Source: Reticulitermes speratus
Taxonomy: Eukaryota; Arthropoda; Insecta; Blattodea; Rhinotermitidae
Assembly: GCA_021186555.1 (NCBI GenBank)
Contig: JAJKFL010000039.1
Span: 23,264,733-23,328,732 of the forward strand
Direction of reading: 5' to 3'
Length of the DNA stretch: 64,000 nucleotides
The position numbers were made by a program, and so were the translations under genes. A model generated the notes under the pieces. The model was given only the letters and a program-made list of their open reading frames with translations, did not search any database and had not been told where the DNA came from. This document shows positions 13,651-24,625 of this stretch, piece after piece; position 1 is the stretch's first letter, and every line of letters begins with the position of its first letter.

Positions 13651-16600
13651 TTACTTACTTACATGAAACTGTACAAATTAATGTAATAAATTTGTGTCAC
13701 AGAACTCAGTGAAACCAAGACAAGAGAATAAAATAAGAAACTTTCTTTCAGCTGTTTCTGATTACTGTGGGTTGCCAAAATTATGTAAGATGTAACTGAG
13801 TTATGGTTACAGATGTTACAGGTAAACAACCTGTAATCTATGTTTTCAAGAAACTAAGCATATTTATGTCATAAATGTAAATTGACTTTGGGGTATATAA
13901 TTGTCTTGTGGACATAGTAAATGTGCATAGTTCCATGCTTTCATTTATTCAAATTTTTTAACTTACAAAGAAAAAGAGATAAATGACATAATCAGTATAT
14001 CATGAAGAGTATAAAGGACTGCTTCATCCTTTATCTTAGTCTATCAGGGACTATAATTAATTTAGTGATCTATCTGCACATCTGTGTACCTTTGACTAGT
14101 ACAGTTTCCCATTATGTTAATTTGTCAGATACAACATGTTTACCAAATGCATAAAAAATGTCTCATGCAGAATTTGTAGATAAATTTATTATCTGTCTTC
14201 ATTAAAAAAACTACATCTATCTATTTCAACTGGTTTATTAGTTTTCACTGTAAAACCAAAAACTAAATATGGATGTTGCATTGTTGCCATGTTGTTGTTC
14301 ACAATGCACAGAAATTAACTTAATGACCTTTCCATATCACACAAAATTTCAGGACTATACATTAAATGCTGCCTGTTGATTCCACCTCAGAAATTCGCAC
14401 ATCTGTCATACGGGTCTTCGGGATGGAAAAAATGGTATGGCATGGAGTGGCATGATGTTCACATGATGTTTCACAAGAATCTATTTTTTGGCTTAAAAGC
14501 TACAGTTGGCAGAAAATATTTGGGTGGATGGACAGGATAACACCATAAGACTCTTTTTACAAATTAAGGAAACCATGCTAGAAAATTGTTATGATTCCTA
14601 CAGCCCCCCCTCTCTCTCACTGTGGCCTTGTGTGGAGAGTTCTTATAATGATTCAAATGTCATGAAGTTCTTGAACTTAATAAATATCTGGAAAATATGT
14701 GAACAGGTCATGGATAATCTGATAAGAAACATGCCCAAACTGAGACATTCAGAAAAAAAGAGGACAAGTACAAAGTATAGGAATATTACCTTTCTTGCAC
14801 TTCTTCTGGATGGTTTTTGTCTGCTCACATGTGTTCTGATCTCCTTTCTTCAGGGTGAGAATACGGGACCTCATGTTTGTCTTGGGATCACAGTCTGACC
14901 ATGCTCCCTTCACATAGCGACAAGGATCTGAAATTATGTAAATATGATCACTGCTGTGTTATACATTTACCATCTGCATCTTAGAATGAAAAAACTACAC
15001 ACACTACATGAGTAAGAAAAAAGAAGGAAGGGATTTATCACAAAATCAGACAGACACTGATTAGTTGCAGATTTCAAAACTAATTTTAAAAGATGCAGTT
15101 GGAAAATAACTAAGTTTCACATTACACAAATTTTTAACAGACTGTACTGCTAAGTATCAGTATGGAAAATAATTTTGAAAATCATATTTCAGTCTGTAAT
15201 TTATTTTCCCTTGGAAAACTTCTTGGGTTCTTCCACTGAGTTACTAAGTACTACTCCATTTTGCACCCTACCAATACAGACAATTGTATTTCTCTATAAG
15301 TTGGCCTCTGTGTTAATAGACATATTTCTTGTATTCTATGCACAGACTTCATATGAATGAAGTTACACATATATCTGTAGAAAATCAGTTATAACCTTGT
15401 CACACTACAGGTTTTATATTACGTATAAAACTAACTCCTCTCAATCTGCTGTAAGATACATGTATGGAATGCTGCTCAAAGCTGTTTATTCTAAGGTTTT
15501 TATACACTCAGGATTGACATACATGATTGGAATTTGGACATGAGAATGTTGAACTGAGCAAACTTTGCCTTTGTTTTACTTTCCTTCTTTGTAAAGGAAA
15601 ACAGATGTATGGTAGCACCTTGTCTGGTGTATGTCCCTCCACTACCCTTCTTGTAAAGGAAAAGAGACTTATGTTGGCATCTTGTCTGCTGTTTGTCCTA
15701 CCATTGTGCATCCTGCAGTAATAACATTTGGACAAACTGATGAATTTCAGGAAACTTTACATGATCACAATAGCAGTAGTGGCAATCCCTCCTTAACAAG
15801 CCGAATCTGAGCAAATAGAAATCAAATCATATACATATGCATGTGTGCACATGTGTGCAGGTCTGTTATGTAATCCTATTAGACAGTCTATAGAATTTTG
15901 CTTCTAGGTTGTCGGGAATGTTGACTAGGACATTGTGGATGGTGGATAGAAATTATGGCAGAAATTTGCTGTGTAGTGCATAAATGCAAGTCAGGCCTCG
16001 TGACGGTACTCCCTGTTTCTACAGATTCTTCCACAGATACCACTGATGACCAATCATGTGCAGGAGTTCTTAATAGTTTATCATATCCCCTTAGGAATTT
16101 GTGAACAATGTTTGAAATATTGAAATCTGTAACTGTTCTGTTCAATCTTAAAATTTAAACTGACATTTTCTTTTTCACAAAAAATTTGAAGACAGTTTCC
16201 AGTTATCCTTCACCTGCTGTCTGCATCTCCATCTTGCACTTGGAAATCTGCATGGAGTGGATGAATTTCTTTGAGACTTATAGTCAGTTGTGCTGTTGAT
16301 GTGGAGACTGATGAGCTCAGTTTGAACTCTGTACTCCTGTTATTCCAGTACCACATTTATAAGTCTTCTTAATAATAAGCAAGTCACTCAGTACACAAAG
16401 AGACCAACCTAATGCCTACTAGGATACAAAATGAAAAGAAACTTGAGAAATGCTTAGTACTTAGTAATATGTATTGGTAAGTATATTAAGTTTCTGTAGA
16501 GGGGCACCTATACATAATTTGTAGAGAAGAGAGCAGTGCTATAACAGACTTGCTGGACGTCACATCTTCCTTTTATTGCTATCAACTACATTGTTCTCAT

Positions 16601-18217
16601 CATTATTGTTCCTGTTATTATTCTATTCTTCTTCACTGTCATCTGCATCCTTAGTTTCTTCACTTTATCATTGTGGTTGTCATTGTCAGTTATGAGTATT
16701 ACACTGTTAATACCATTTACATTCTTCACAGTATTATCCTGGTGTTAATCATGTAGTAAGTCTTATATTTTTATAACCAAGGTTTAAGGGAAATGAGAGG
16801 ATCATTTAAATCCTTACATGACATGCTCCAAAGGTTCTCAGTAATTACGTCAAAAAAACATTTCTTTCATGTTTTGTTTTGTTTGGTAAGATAGTATGGC
16901 TCCACCATCCCAAGAATACATAGGAAGTCTGTGTTAAATAAACACAATAAAAAATAATAACAAAATCTCTGTGGATGAAAAAGAATAACTTGGCATAAAA
17001 TAAAATTGACTTACAGTTGTGATGCAAAAAAGCTTTCAAAATGACTGTGGGTCAGAAACACAAGATGAAATTGTTGATGGACCAAAAAATATGGTACAAA
17101 AATCATGGAAGAATTTCTAGAAGTACATTCCCATCATGTCCAAAATTATGGGACACATCTCCAATGGCTACTAGGGACACCTTCCTCAGCAGTAATCAGC
17201 ACTGAAGGTCTGCGTCATGAATAAACACATACTTTGCTCTTATTGATATTGAAATCTGTAAACCCTTCCATGCCTTCCATCTGCTCCTTCATGGTTAGGT
17301 ATTTCGTCACATGCAGTAATTAAAACAACGCTCCTTTTATGAAACCATAAAGTTGATCACTTCCTTCCCGCAGATAGATTAAGTTAATAAATTGGTTTAG
17401 GATAGGGCAGTGACAGGCTCTCGTGAATATGCCAGAAAATTCTGAAGTCAAAGGGGAGATGGAATTTCTTCAGCAGCTGAATGACTATCAGCTTCGAAAG
17501 AGGTAATCTGCCCAAGTAAGTTATAATTAATAGCTTTAAACATCTTAGTTCTTATACAAAATTACTTCTGTTGATGATGCTGCGAGAGACTGAGGAGATC
17601 AGATGATCTAAATCTAATGAAAGAGGATTAGGTTGTTAGTATAGACACCAAAAGAATTTAACTTACTCAGGCTCGTGTCCGGTGATGTGTTACATTGTTA
17701 GCATTGCTGAACCTTCATGTTCAGTTCCTACGAGTTGGTCGGAGTGTGAGATTAAATAAGTTAAGTTTGAAATAATTTCATCTATGAGCGTTCATTTCCA
17801 TGAAAAGTACGTGTTTTTTTAATGTTCGCTCAGCACCATGTAAACTATCTAATGAATCTCACCAGCTCCAGAATCAACTGTTCGTCACATATGAGTAATT
17901 GCATAAAATTTAAATAAATGTAATGTACGTTTATAATAACCGCCAATTCTCAATTGTATTCTGAAATTGACACTGACATTGAATTTATTCTGAAATCGAC
18001 ACTGAAAATTAAATTAAATTATGGCCACAGAATTAATTTGAACTTCCAGTTCTGTACACAGTAATATTCCCAGGAGCACTGACAACGTACCTCTGTTCTT
18101 AGCTCCCCTCTCACTGCGAATCAGCACCTCATGGTCATCCTCTTCCCAGATCTCACCTTCAGCCATCGCCAGAGCAACCAGCACCAGCCCCGCCACAATT
18201 ACGGCTATCCACTTCAT
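3293..18217 (-). CDS. miple: Midkine/pleiotrophin-family secreted growth factor (Miple-like), four coding exons
   Basis: Join on the minus strand: 18217-18091, 14927-14790, 7212-7060, 3330-3293; predicted 151 residues. Residues 1-19 form a signal peptide (MKW, then a hydrophobic run ending AMA before EGE). Residues 20-42 are an acidic, then basic spacer. Two MK modules follow: C45, C55, C76, C86 and C90, C100, C120, C130, starting [11 protein letters not shown] and [11 protein letters not shown], and resembling the C-terminal domain of vertebrate midkine. The tail is basic (GGRRNR). Family members are secreted heparin-binding cytokines; Drosophila has miple1 and miple2. All three introns are phase 1 (3163, 7577 and 3729 bp) with GT/AG borders. 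First ATG after the predicted initiator is 18217. Exons 1-3 are firm; exon 4 is less so. Nothing looks broken, so I take it as functional. Confidence 0.88.
3461..3600 (-). mobile_element. SINE-1 fragment, tRNA-like head
   Basis: Read on the minus strand it starts with a tRNA-like A-box region (GGGATAGTGTAGTTGG), has a decayed B box, and ends in the family core word CCCACCCAGCCTCCT. It lies in inverted orientation to the SINE-1 piece at 3674-3893. It is just upstream of predicted miple exon 4, inside intron 3. Confidence 0.65.
3674..3893 (+). mobile_element. SINE-1 fragment, 3' part
   Basis: Carries the family words CTTTCCCAGGGGCAAA, GTGGAGCTTTACTTGCACTC and CCCCTCTACACTTTCATGG, ending near GGCAACTTTACT. 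The head is missing. A short TG run lies inside. It lies in miple intron 3, on the opposite strand to the gene. Confidence 0.65.
5496..5760 (+). mobile_element. SINE-1 copy, nearly complete
   Basis: Begins in the B-box region (GGATTCGAATCC at 5521-5532) and runs through CACCTAGCCTCCTATTCAGT, GGTTAAGAATGAGTGGAGCT, CTCTACTCCCCCTATATGCC and GGAAAACTTTACCC. Only the A-box end is lost. It lies in miple intron 3. Confidence 0.75.
7060..7212 (-). CDS. miple: miple coding exon 3: second MK module
   Basis: 153 bases, phase 1 to phase 1, residues 89-139. The acceptor is a pyrimidine-rich run ending CCCACAG at 7213; the donor is GTAACA from 7059. The module repeats the plan of exon 2 ([12 protein letters not shown], then [11 protein letters not shown]) with 24 instead of 26 residues... 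between the two middle landmarks being slightly shorter, and adds the basic extension KNKGAKSSK. If the donor were not used, the frame would run 31 further codons to a stop near 6968 with no family likeness. Confidence 0.88.
8671..8684. repeat. Poly(G) run
   Basis: Fourteen consecutive G in miple intron 2. It is poly(C) in the transcript, and such runs are prone to sequencing length error. Confidence 0.9.
9617..9730 (+). mobile_element. LINE-A 3' tail fragment
   Basis: ATAGGGACAGGTGGCGGGCT, then GTGAATGCAGTAATGAACCT, then TTTCTTGACTACCCTAGGAC is the C-terminal codons plus non-coding tail of the LINE seen at 19783-20321. It is truncated at both ends and lies in miple intron 2. Confidence 0.8.
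10363..11326 (-). mobile_element. mariner relic (964 bp) with decayed transposase
   Basis: Terminal inverted repeats match at CACAGTGTNTCTGAAAAGTA followed by ATGAG, at 10363-10387 and on the complement at 11302-11326. A TA dinucleotide follows the right end; the left one has decayed. On the minus strand, from about 11140, a broken frame reads [13 protein letters not shown] and later [10 protein letters not shown] and [11 protein letters not shown], which resemble the start of mariner transposases. The middle and catalytic part is largely missing. The element is dead and sits in miple intron 2 in the gene's own orientation. Confidence 0.75.
11526..11553. repeat. (TTTA)n microsatellite
   Basis: About seven uninterrupted ATTT/TTTA units in miple intron 2. 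Confidence 0.9.
12817..13278. mobile_element. hAT-type MITE, 462 bp
   Basis: Ends are CAGTGGTTCCCAAA and its complement TTTGGGAACCACTG. They are flanked by 8-bp target duplications that differ at one base (GTTTACAG at 12809-12816, GTTTACAT at 13279-13286). The AT-rich inside has no transposase frame. The TIR and the 8-bp duplication are diagnostic for hAT. It lies in miple intron 2. Confidence 0.88.
13613..13649. repeat. (ATT)n microsatellite
   Basis: About twelve ATT units followed by a short ACTT run, in miple intron 2. Confidence 0.9.
14790..14927 (-). CDS. miple: miple coding exon 2: first MK module
   Basis: 138 bases, phase 1 at both ends, encoding residues 43-88. The acceptor is TTTCAG ending at 14928; the donor is GTAATA from 14789. 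The exon holds one complete four-cysteine module with WSDC near the start and [13 protein letters not shown] at the end, rich in lysine as expected for heparin binding. Because the exon is symmetric and equals one module, it can be duplicated or skipped without a frameshift. Confidence 0.9.
17390..17510 (+). mobile_element. Diverged LINE-A 3' tail fragment
   Basis: TTTAGGATAGGG, GACAGGCTCTCGTGAAT and GGAATTTCTTCAGCAGCTGA follow the LINE-A tail in order with many changes. It lies in miple intron 1, about 460 bases from exon 2's far side of the intron midpoint, and carries no reading frame. Confidence 0.55.
18091..18217 (-). CDS. miple: miple coding exon 1: signal peptide and acidic spacer
   Basis: 127 coding bases giving 42 codons plus one base. 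The ATG at 18217 has A at -3, and no other ATG lies between it and the predicted initiator. Residues 4-18 are hydrophobic with an A-x-A signal-peptidase site at 17-19. Residues 20-32 are acidic ([11 protein letters not shown]). The donor after AACAGAG is GTACGT at 18090, close to consensus. The extra G completes a GAT (Asp) codon with exon 2. Confidence 0.85.
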
Positions 18218-18301
18218 TCTGGACACAACAAAGGACACGTGTGTTAATTAGTTTCTTTTCTTAAATATCAAAATGCTTTGTGCACGATGTTTTTAGTTAC
18301 A

Positions 18302-18339
18302 ACTGACAACAATTCGGAGTCCCAAAAATACTTATAAAG
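18302..18339 (-). promoter_or_regulatory. Predicted miple core promoter: TATA-like box and TCAGT initiator
   Basis: On the minus strand, CTTTATAAG at 18339-18331 lies upstream of TCAGT at 18306-18302. With A(+1) at 18304 the first T of TATA (18336) is at about -32, the usual insect spacing. The 5' UTR would be 87 bases, unspliced and without upstream ATGs. Both motifs are short, so the joint spacing is the main evidence. Confidence 0.45.
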
Positions 18340-18531
18340 GACTTCACATAAAATGAGGATTGTGTCAAAACTCTAAAATTTAATTATCCTAGCCTCAAAA
18401 GACATTTTACTTAAAAATAGCCCAAAACCACTCTTTTTCGGGCAGTCAAAACATATTCTGGATACTTTTCTGTGGTTCCATTCTCCAATGTTCCATTCTC
18501 ATTTTAGATTCAGAGTTTGATGACATCACTC

Positions 18532-18772
18532 CTCCAGGCCAGGCTTTCAGTTAGTAAAGTAACTGACTACGGGCTGAAGGACCAGAGTTCGAATTCCACC
18601 TGGAGCTTTTCTCTTCGTCTACACGTTCAATCAATCTCCGAAACACACCAGTTTCCTATAATAGGGTACCACAGCTCTTTCTCGCTTGTGTCACTGACTG
18701 CACACCTCCATCGAATGCCGAGGTTACAAGCGTTACAGACACTGTTCCATACATCTTTGGCGTTTCCTTCTT
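18532..18772 (+). mobile_element. tRNA-derived SINE (SINE-1-like), degenerate
   Basis: AGTTAGTAAAGTAACTGACT gives a tRNA-like A box and GAGTTCGAATTCCACC a B box. Further on, TAGGGTACCACAGCTCTTTC and ATGCCGAGGTTACAAGCG match the SINE-1 body. It lies about 230 bases upstream of the predicted miple transcription start. Confidence 0.65.
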
Positions 18773-19745
18773 AAGCACAGTGATAATTTCGCCTCATTTG
18801 CAGCCTACAGTAACAGTTTTCGTAACATTACGGACAGTAACAACACTTCGAGGCCTAATAATAATTTGGAACCTGTTCAGATTATCAGTTAAGGCGGCGT
18901 CAGAGTAGAAGGTGATCCCTCCTGTGTCGCTTATCCTTTACGCGGTGAGAAGTTTAGAACAGCTTCATCTGGTCTTTCACGATACACTGAAAAATGCTAG
19001 TCTGATCACACGACATATCTGTTCATATTAGGATCGACAGGAACAGTATTCATTCAAGTACAGATTCAGTAAAGAACGTGACGTCCGTTCTAATCAGCAG
19101 TTGTATAACAACGCAAAATTGTAAAATCCAGAGCAAGGTTTGAGCAACATACCGCATCCGTTTTAATCAGCAATTTTGTAACAATATGCCTACTCAGTTT
19201 TCAAGTCCGGATTCGGCACATAAGAACAAGATGCCAGTTCAAATTATCAGTATAATAATAATAATAAGAAGAAGAAGAACTATTATTATCATTTATTTCT
19301 GTATATTCAGGTTTAAAGTGTTGTCCGTCTCTTTTGGATACTACTGGTTTTCGAGTTCTATCTCGTAATTTTTGAAACTCCCCCCTGTTTACTGCTACTT
19401 GTAAAAACCCTCCATCTGTTAGATGTGTTTCGGCTGCTAACCATGTGTGCACAGACATCGATATATTTAGGAAACCCATTACTTCTTTAAAATAGATTCT
19501 GCTCTAATCTGTGACATTTTAAAATAAACTTATCTGTGTTTTTTCAGGGTGTAGGGTTTTTGCCCCAGTATTTCTTTTATATTGCTTTTTCTGCAATATT
19601 GTTTTTGTTTTGTCTGTTTAGTGTTTTGTTTCTGTACATTTGTACCGTTTTATGTTTTATTTGTGTCTTTGTGCTGGCTTTATAATAGGCACTTGTGCTG
19701 TTAACCTGCACGTTAAATACCCACTGAGCTGAACTGAACCGAATT
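18773..19745. other. No host gene; right part may be a LINE 3' UTR
   Basis: 18773-19340 shows nothing I can name apart from a short ATA/AAG-rich run near 19250. From about 19500 the strand is T/G-rich and ends directly in the (ATT)n array at 19746, as LINE 3' ends often do. The LINE identity is a guess from that layout. Confidence 0.35.
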
Positions 19746-19746
19746 A

Positions 19747-19782
<36 letters not shown>
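19746..19782. repeat. (ATT)n microsatellite, left of LINE-A
   Basis: About twelve ATT units. The LINE-A fragment begins immediately after it, and another array of the same motif follows that fragment. Confidence 0.9.
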
Positions 19783-20320
19783 AAGACTAAGACGTACAGA
19801 ACTGTAATTTTGCCTGTTGTTTTGTATGGGTGTGGAGTTGCTCTCTCACAATGAGGGAAGAACATAGGCTGAGGGTGTTCGAGAATATGGTGCTGAGGAA
19901 GATATTTGGGCCTAAGAGGGACGAGGTAACAGGGAGTGGAGAAGACTGCATAACGAGGTGCTTTATGATCTGTACTCCTCACCAAACATTATTCGGGTGA
20001 TCAAATCAAGAGGAATGAAATGGGCGGGGCATGTAGCACGTATGGGTGAGGGGACAGATGCATACAGGATTTTGGTGGGGAGACCTGATGGAAAGAGGCC
20101 ACTTGTAAGACCTAGGCGTAGATGGGACAATAATATTAAAATGGATCTTCAAGAAGTGGGATGGGGAAGCATGAACTGGATTGCTCTGGCTCAGGATAGG
20201 GACAGGTGGCGGGCGCTTGTGAATGCGGTAATGAACCTTCGGGTTCCATAAAATGCGGGGAATTTCTTGACTAGCTGAGGACCTGTTAGCTTCTCAGGAA
20301 GGACTCTGCTCCATGGAGTA

Positions 20321-20321
<1 letters not shown>
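19783..20321 (+). mobile_element. LINE-A, 3' end with reverse-transcriptase C-terminal region
   Basis: The reading begins as KTYRTVILPVVLYGCG (RT end, usually YGCETW), is frameshifted, then is open at 19958-20251. That frame contains [33 protein letters not shown] and [21 protein letters not shown] non-coding tail follows, ending CTCTGCTCCATGGAG. It is a 5'-truncated non-LTR retrotransposon. The clade is not resolved here. This is the best preserved tail and serves as reference for the other pieces. Confidence 0.88.

Positions 20322-20357
<36 letters not shown>
20322..20357. repeat. (TTA)n microsatellite, right of LINE-A
   Basis: Twelve TTA units directly after the LINE-A terminal word CCATGGAGTAG. 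It is either the element's own tail or the other half of a microsatellite target. Confidence 0.9.
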
Positions 20358-20358
<1 letters not shown>

Positions 20359-21424
20359 TTTAAAAACCAGAGTCAGTTTTTAACAAATATGATATCAGTT
20401 ATAATCATCAAGCGTATAAAACATTCAGCTTTCAAATCCACCGTCGGTACAGGACAACATGCCTCCTTTCCTAATGAGAAGTTTTGTCGAGCAAATGTAT
20501 TTTTCAATTTTTTATCCCAAGCTTGTGCAAAAGGTGCAGTAAACAGGCCAGGAGACATATCTGCAGATCCCCCCCCCCCCCCCCCCACCGAAGCCGAACA
20601 CGTCGATAATATCTAACTCCTCTTCAGTTCCAAATTCTGTCTGCAGGCGAGTGGAAGGTGCCTTAGGATATGACCGATTTGCTGAACATTCCTCCCAACT
20701 CATAATTACCCTACCACGTCAAGTTCAATGCTATAAAATCCCAACAGCTTGGAAAACAGCCTAAATATCGGGAAGGTTCTTTACGTTTTTGTCGCCAGCT
20801 AAAACCCATATTGCCATGTGGTGAGGTAAATCGACAGTGCATCTGCAGGAGCAGACCCATCGCGGTACGGAATATCCGCCATGCCAGTCGGGAAAGAAAA
20901 CAATAACGACTACATGCGAGTACGTAGCAGAACTTCAGTCCTGGAAGAAATAGCGCGCCAGTGAAGATAAAGTGTATTTAACATGCTGAGTTTTTACATG
21001 GGTTATTTTATGGACAATCTCTACATAAAATTTATATATAGAGATATATTAATCTTTAGTCCAAATACGTGTTGCAGTTACTGCACTGCCAAAACACAGG
21101 ACATGCAACTCCTTTTTAAAAGTCAGTCATATGAAGACGGAAGTAACAGAAAGAAACTGGTGTGAGAAAAACCTAACACGGCCGCAGGGCCATGTGCCTA
21201 CCAGCAGTTAGGAGTTGGTGTTTAGAATATCGTAAATCAGAGTAATAGAGGAAAGGAAGTTTATTTACATTTTTTCACACCATCCTGGAGTCACTCTCTC
21301 AGTAGCATACCCTCTAGTTCTGTTCCCATCGCGGTTAAAATAAACATTGTGGATGAAAATTACTGAAGAAGTCGTTGCTAGAAGCATAATTCATAGTTAT
21401 TATTTTTAGCCAGCCTCTAACAGA
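20358..21424. other. No gene recognised; contains poly(C)
   Basis: Eighteen C lie at 20569-20586. Open frames reach 75 codons and are unlike any family I know. The Gly and Pro runs in them come from the poly(C). Confidence 0.5.
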
Positions 21425-21598
21425 AATGAGTACCAGAGGTATCTCCTGGGGGGTAAGGGCGGCCGGTGCACAGGGCTGACAACCTTACCACCTTAATTGG
21501 CCGACTATCTAGAAATTCTGGGAGTCTCAGCCTTCTGAAGCCCTAAGGGCCTGTCGAGGCCTGTAATGGGATTGTTTTACCTTTACCTTACCTTTACT
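21425..21598 (+). mobile_element. SINE or LINE 3' end with TTTACC tail
   Basis: GGCGGCCGGTGCACAGGGCT, then AGCCCTAAGGGCCTGTCGAG, ends in TTTTACCTTTACCTTACCTT. The tail is that of SINE-1, but the body differs. It is a separate repeat sharing a 3' end. Confidence 0.55.
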
Positions 21599-24521
21599 AT
21601 TTTTAGCATACGCTCCTTATTTGTACGGTGTGGTAATGTCACTCAATGTGCCCCACCCTTAATGACGTTTTAAGCATAAATTTTATTTTTATGAAACCTG
21701 ATATTAACATCTCTGTAGCCTATTAAGAGACGAGGTCGTCTTCAATTTACTACCATCTATAAGACATTCCCACATCAAGGATCTGCAAATGTCTGATGTG
21801 TTAGTAACACTAACACAAAACTACTCTCCTGAAATTTTCAGTACTGAAATTTTAGTACTGATTGGTCGCCTGAAGCTTAGACTACCTGTCTTGCAATGCT
21901 GGCAGAGAAGTTGCCGCATGATCAAGGCTCTCTGATTAACCCTTTCAAGCCCGAACAGGGACAAAGCTATACAGATTTACAAAAGTTTGAATTTGACGGT
22001 AGGGTGGCCGGGAATAACCAGCGAGACTAAACTTATAAATGGGAAACTGATAGAACGTTCGTACGCAGTGTCGATTCGCACTTTTGGTAATGGGACACAC
22101 GTTGGAGACTAGGCAAAGCGTTGGGAAGTAGGGGTAGAGCCATGGGGAGTGCTAAGTTGAGCAGTTGCTGTATTGAATTTAAATTTTGATATAAACATTG
22201 GAAAGTGAAGGAAGCTGTATTATGGTAGAATTGTCATGATAACGTTCAGGGAAGGGCTGCAATAAGGCGAATGTTAATTTTGGGAGTGCTGCATGAGACA
22301 AATGCAGTGCAATGTAGAATTTGGGTATGAACTCACAATTTGGTCTAGGGCAAGGAAAAACCGCGGAAAACCTTAATCGAGTTAGCCGGTAATGTATCTA
22401 CTACAATTTAACGCATATCTTGGCTGTGGAATTTCATAGATGAATGTCTCAAAATTGGTAGTTAAAGTGAAAGTATTTTTAAATTACTGTATCCTATTTT
22501 TTTAACTGAGTTATTTTAAAATATGTCATTTTTAGAACGTCAAACCTAGGTTCCTCTTCCGTTGTTTATATATGTAGCTGACCTGATGGTTACAAACCAT
22601 GGGAAGGATCGTGACCATATTCAAGAAACTATCCCGTTGGTTGCCGTATGGTCATCCTGAGTGAGAGAGACTGTGGTGTTAGGTAGCTACTGAAAATGTT
22701 TTTATCCATCCACTGCGTGCGTCAAAAAGTACCCATACACTGATACGATGTTCAATCCAGAATATTGGCCTCAGTTTACTTTGTATATGGTTTATTAGGA
22801 AAACAAATATCGGTTAAGGAGTCTTCTTAGAAAGGCAAACATGATCACGCCATGGTTACTTTCCTATGTGTAACAGTGGCGCTAACGTTTTGTATGATGG
22901 GTTACGTAAGTTTTATGACATTATGCTTATTAACATAAAGCATGTAGCAAAAAGACCGCACAGTTGACTTCTGAACAAAATGTTAAACTTTTCGCCTTAC
23001 ATGCCCTCTTGTTATGTGAATTTAACAGTAGGACGTGAGCGCCTATTACCTTCGTTATGCCTGCCTGTTCATCGTAATAAAGACTCTGCTCTGTACGAAA
23101 CAGTATCGGCGAAATTTAGCAATCGAGTAACAACATTTATTACTAACACGAAACGCGGTTCATTTCACAAAAAGGGGTACTTTAAAACACGTTTTCATCT
23201 CAGTTCTCTTGTAAACCTAATGGGTTTACACACTAAATGTTCGTTCCAGATCTAATTCGATGTAACAGACATTAGCTGTTTCTTATGCTAACCCCCTGAA
23301 ATATCTCACTAGGAGACTTAACCAACCGCAGTCACTGTGCACTGAAATTACACGAATGGAAGGAATGGAGTTTTGTAGGATTTTATGCTCAAGAAAACGT
23401 TTTGTTGAGCAACCGGTCTCGTAGCTGGTCTCTGCTCCTTGTAATAACTTGCAAAACTTCTTTGTCTAGTGCAGAGATACAGTCTACGTGAAAATGACAG
23501 CTGCTTGCTGAGCTGACCCAGCTAGATGTGTACAAATGTTAATTTTCTAAGTACCCATTTCAAAGCGAAGTTCTGTGTGTAACGCTCACACATCTTGATT
23601 TATTTCCCATGACTATGATACAGCATTACTTCGCCAGGGACTACTTGTCAAATTATCCCGAGAATATCAGATAAAAATGTCATGATTATTTGACACACTG
23701 ATTCAGAACATAAAGAAAAAGGTGATACAAAAGATCAGAACAATTATTGCTACAGCTGTGTTACGTAATTTTTAAGAACACGTAGCCTATACAAAGAGAG
23801 CATTAATATTTTAATTGTGGCAGACTGAAATGGATATTCAGAAATTAAAGAAACGAAGTCATTTACAAAAGCACTTAAAGAGCTGATGGCGAAACACAGG
23901 GAAAAAAATAGACGAACAAGCAGTAAATCAAGAACTTATTGTAAACAATGGCAGGGGTTTAACCCAAAATATTGTCTACCCTGTAATTCTTCATGCTTGA
24001 AAATTCAAGTTCTGTGCGTATATCCGTGTCTGTTAGTCTATGATTGTTTGATTTTTTTTACATCCGATTTCGAATAAAAGGTCTTTTACTATCCTTTGTT
24101 TGCCAGTTCATCATTTTTGACGGGTGAACACCCTGTTTCATATTACAAACCAACAAAGTCTACCATATTTCCATGAAGGGCATGACTGGTTTCCAAGCAC
24201 TGTGCACACGCGAAAGTCAAAATACTTGGCAATATATTCTTAACTACCAAATGGATGTTCTGATGGAACACCCTGAAGTAGATCTCTTTGTCTGCAGAAC
24301 TCTACCTAAAAAAATGGCCAGGAGACGGGCTCTTCCACCAATTAAAAAAGATAAATGAGGATCTTGTCTCGGCGGCATTACTGTGAGGCCTCAACCTCAG
24401 CATCCGTTACACCGTTTCGTACACAGAGCTCGTCCACAAGGAGGCTATTCCATCTTAATGAGTACACCAGAAATGGAGGCGAAGACGGTTGTAGCAACGG
24501 CGGGTGGTGGGTAGTAGTATA
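21599..24521. other. No gene recognised
   Basis: Frames at 22980-23255, 23886-24077 and 24173-24358 reach 91 codons but show no domain, signal peptide or splice context. A repeat-like phrase, AGGGCAAGGAAAAACCGCGG, lies near 22348. Confidence 0.45.

Positions 24522-24577
<56 letters not shown>
24522..24577. repeat. (AGT)n microsatellite
   Basis: About nineteen AGT units. It produces an artificial poly-serine frame. Confidence 0.95.
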
Positions 24578-24625
24578 TAGTGCTAGTAGTATTAATACAG
24601 ATGATGATGGCGATAATAATAATCT

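Noticed and set aside
14506-14898. 130-codon plus-strand frame
   Set aside because: It is the antisense of miple exon 2.
18014-18090. Continuation of the signal-peptide frame past GAKNR
   Set aside because: The frame crosses a strong GTACGT donor, and the downstream codons have no family likeness, whereas splicing gives the MK module in phase.
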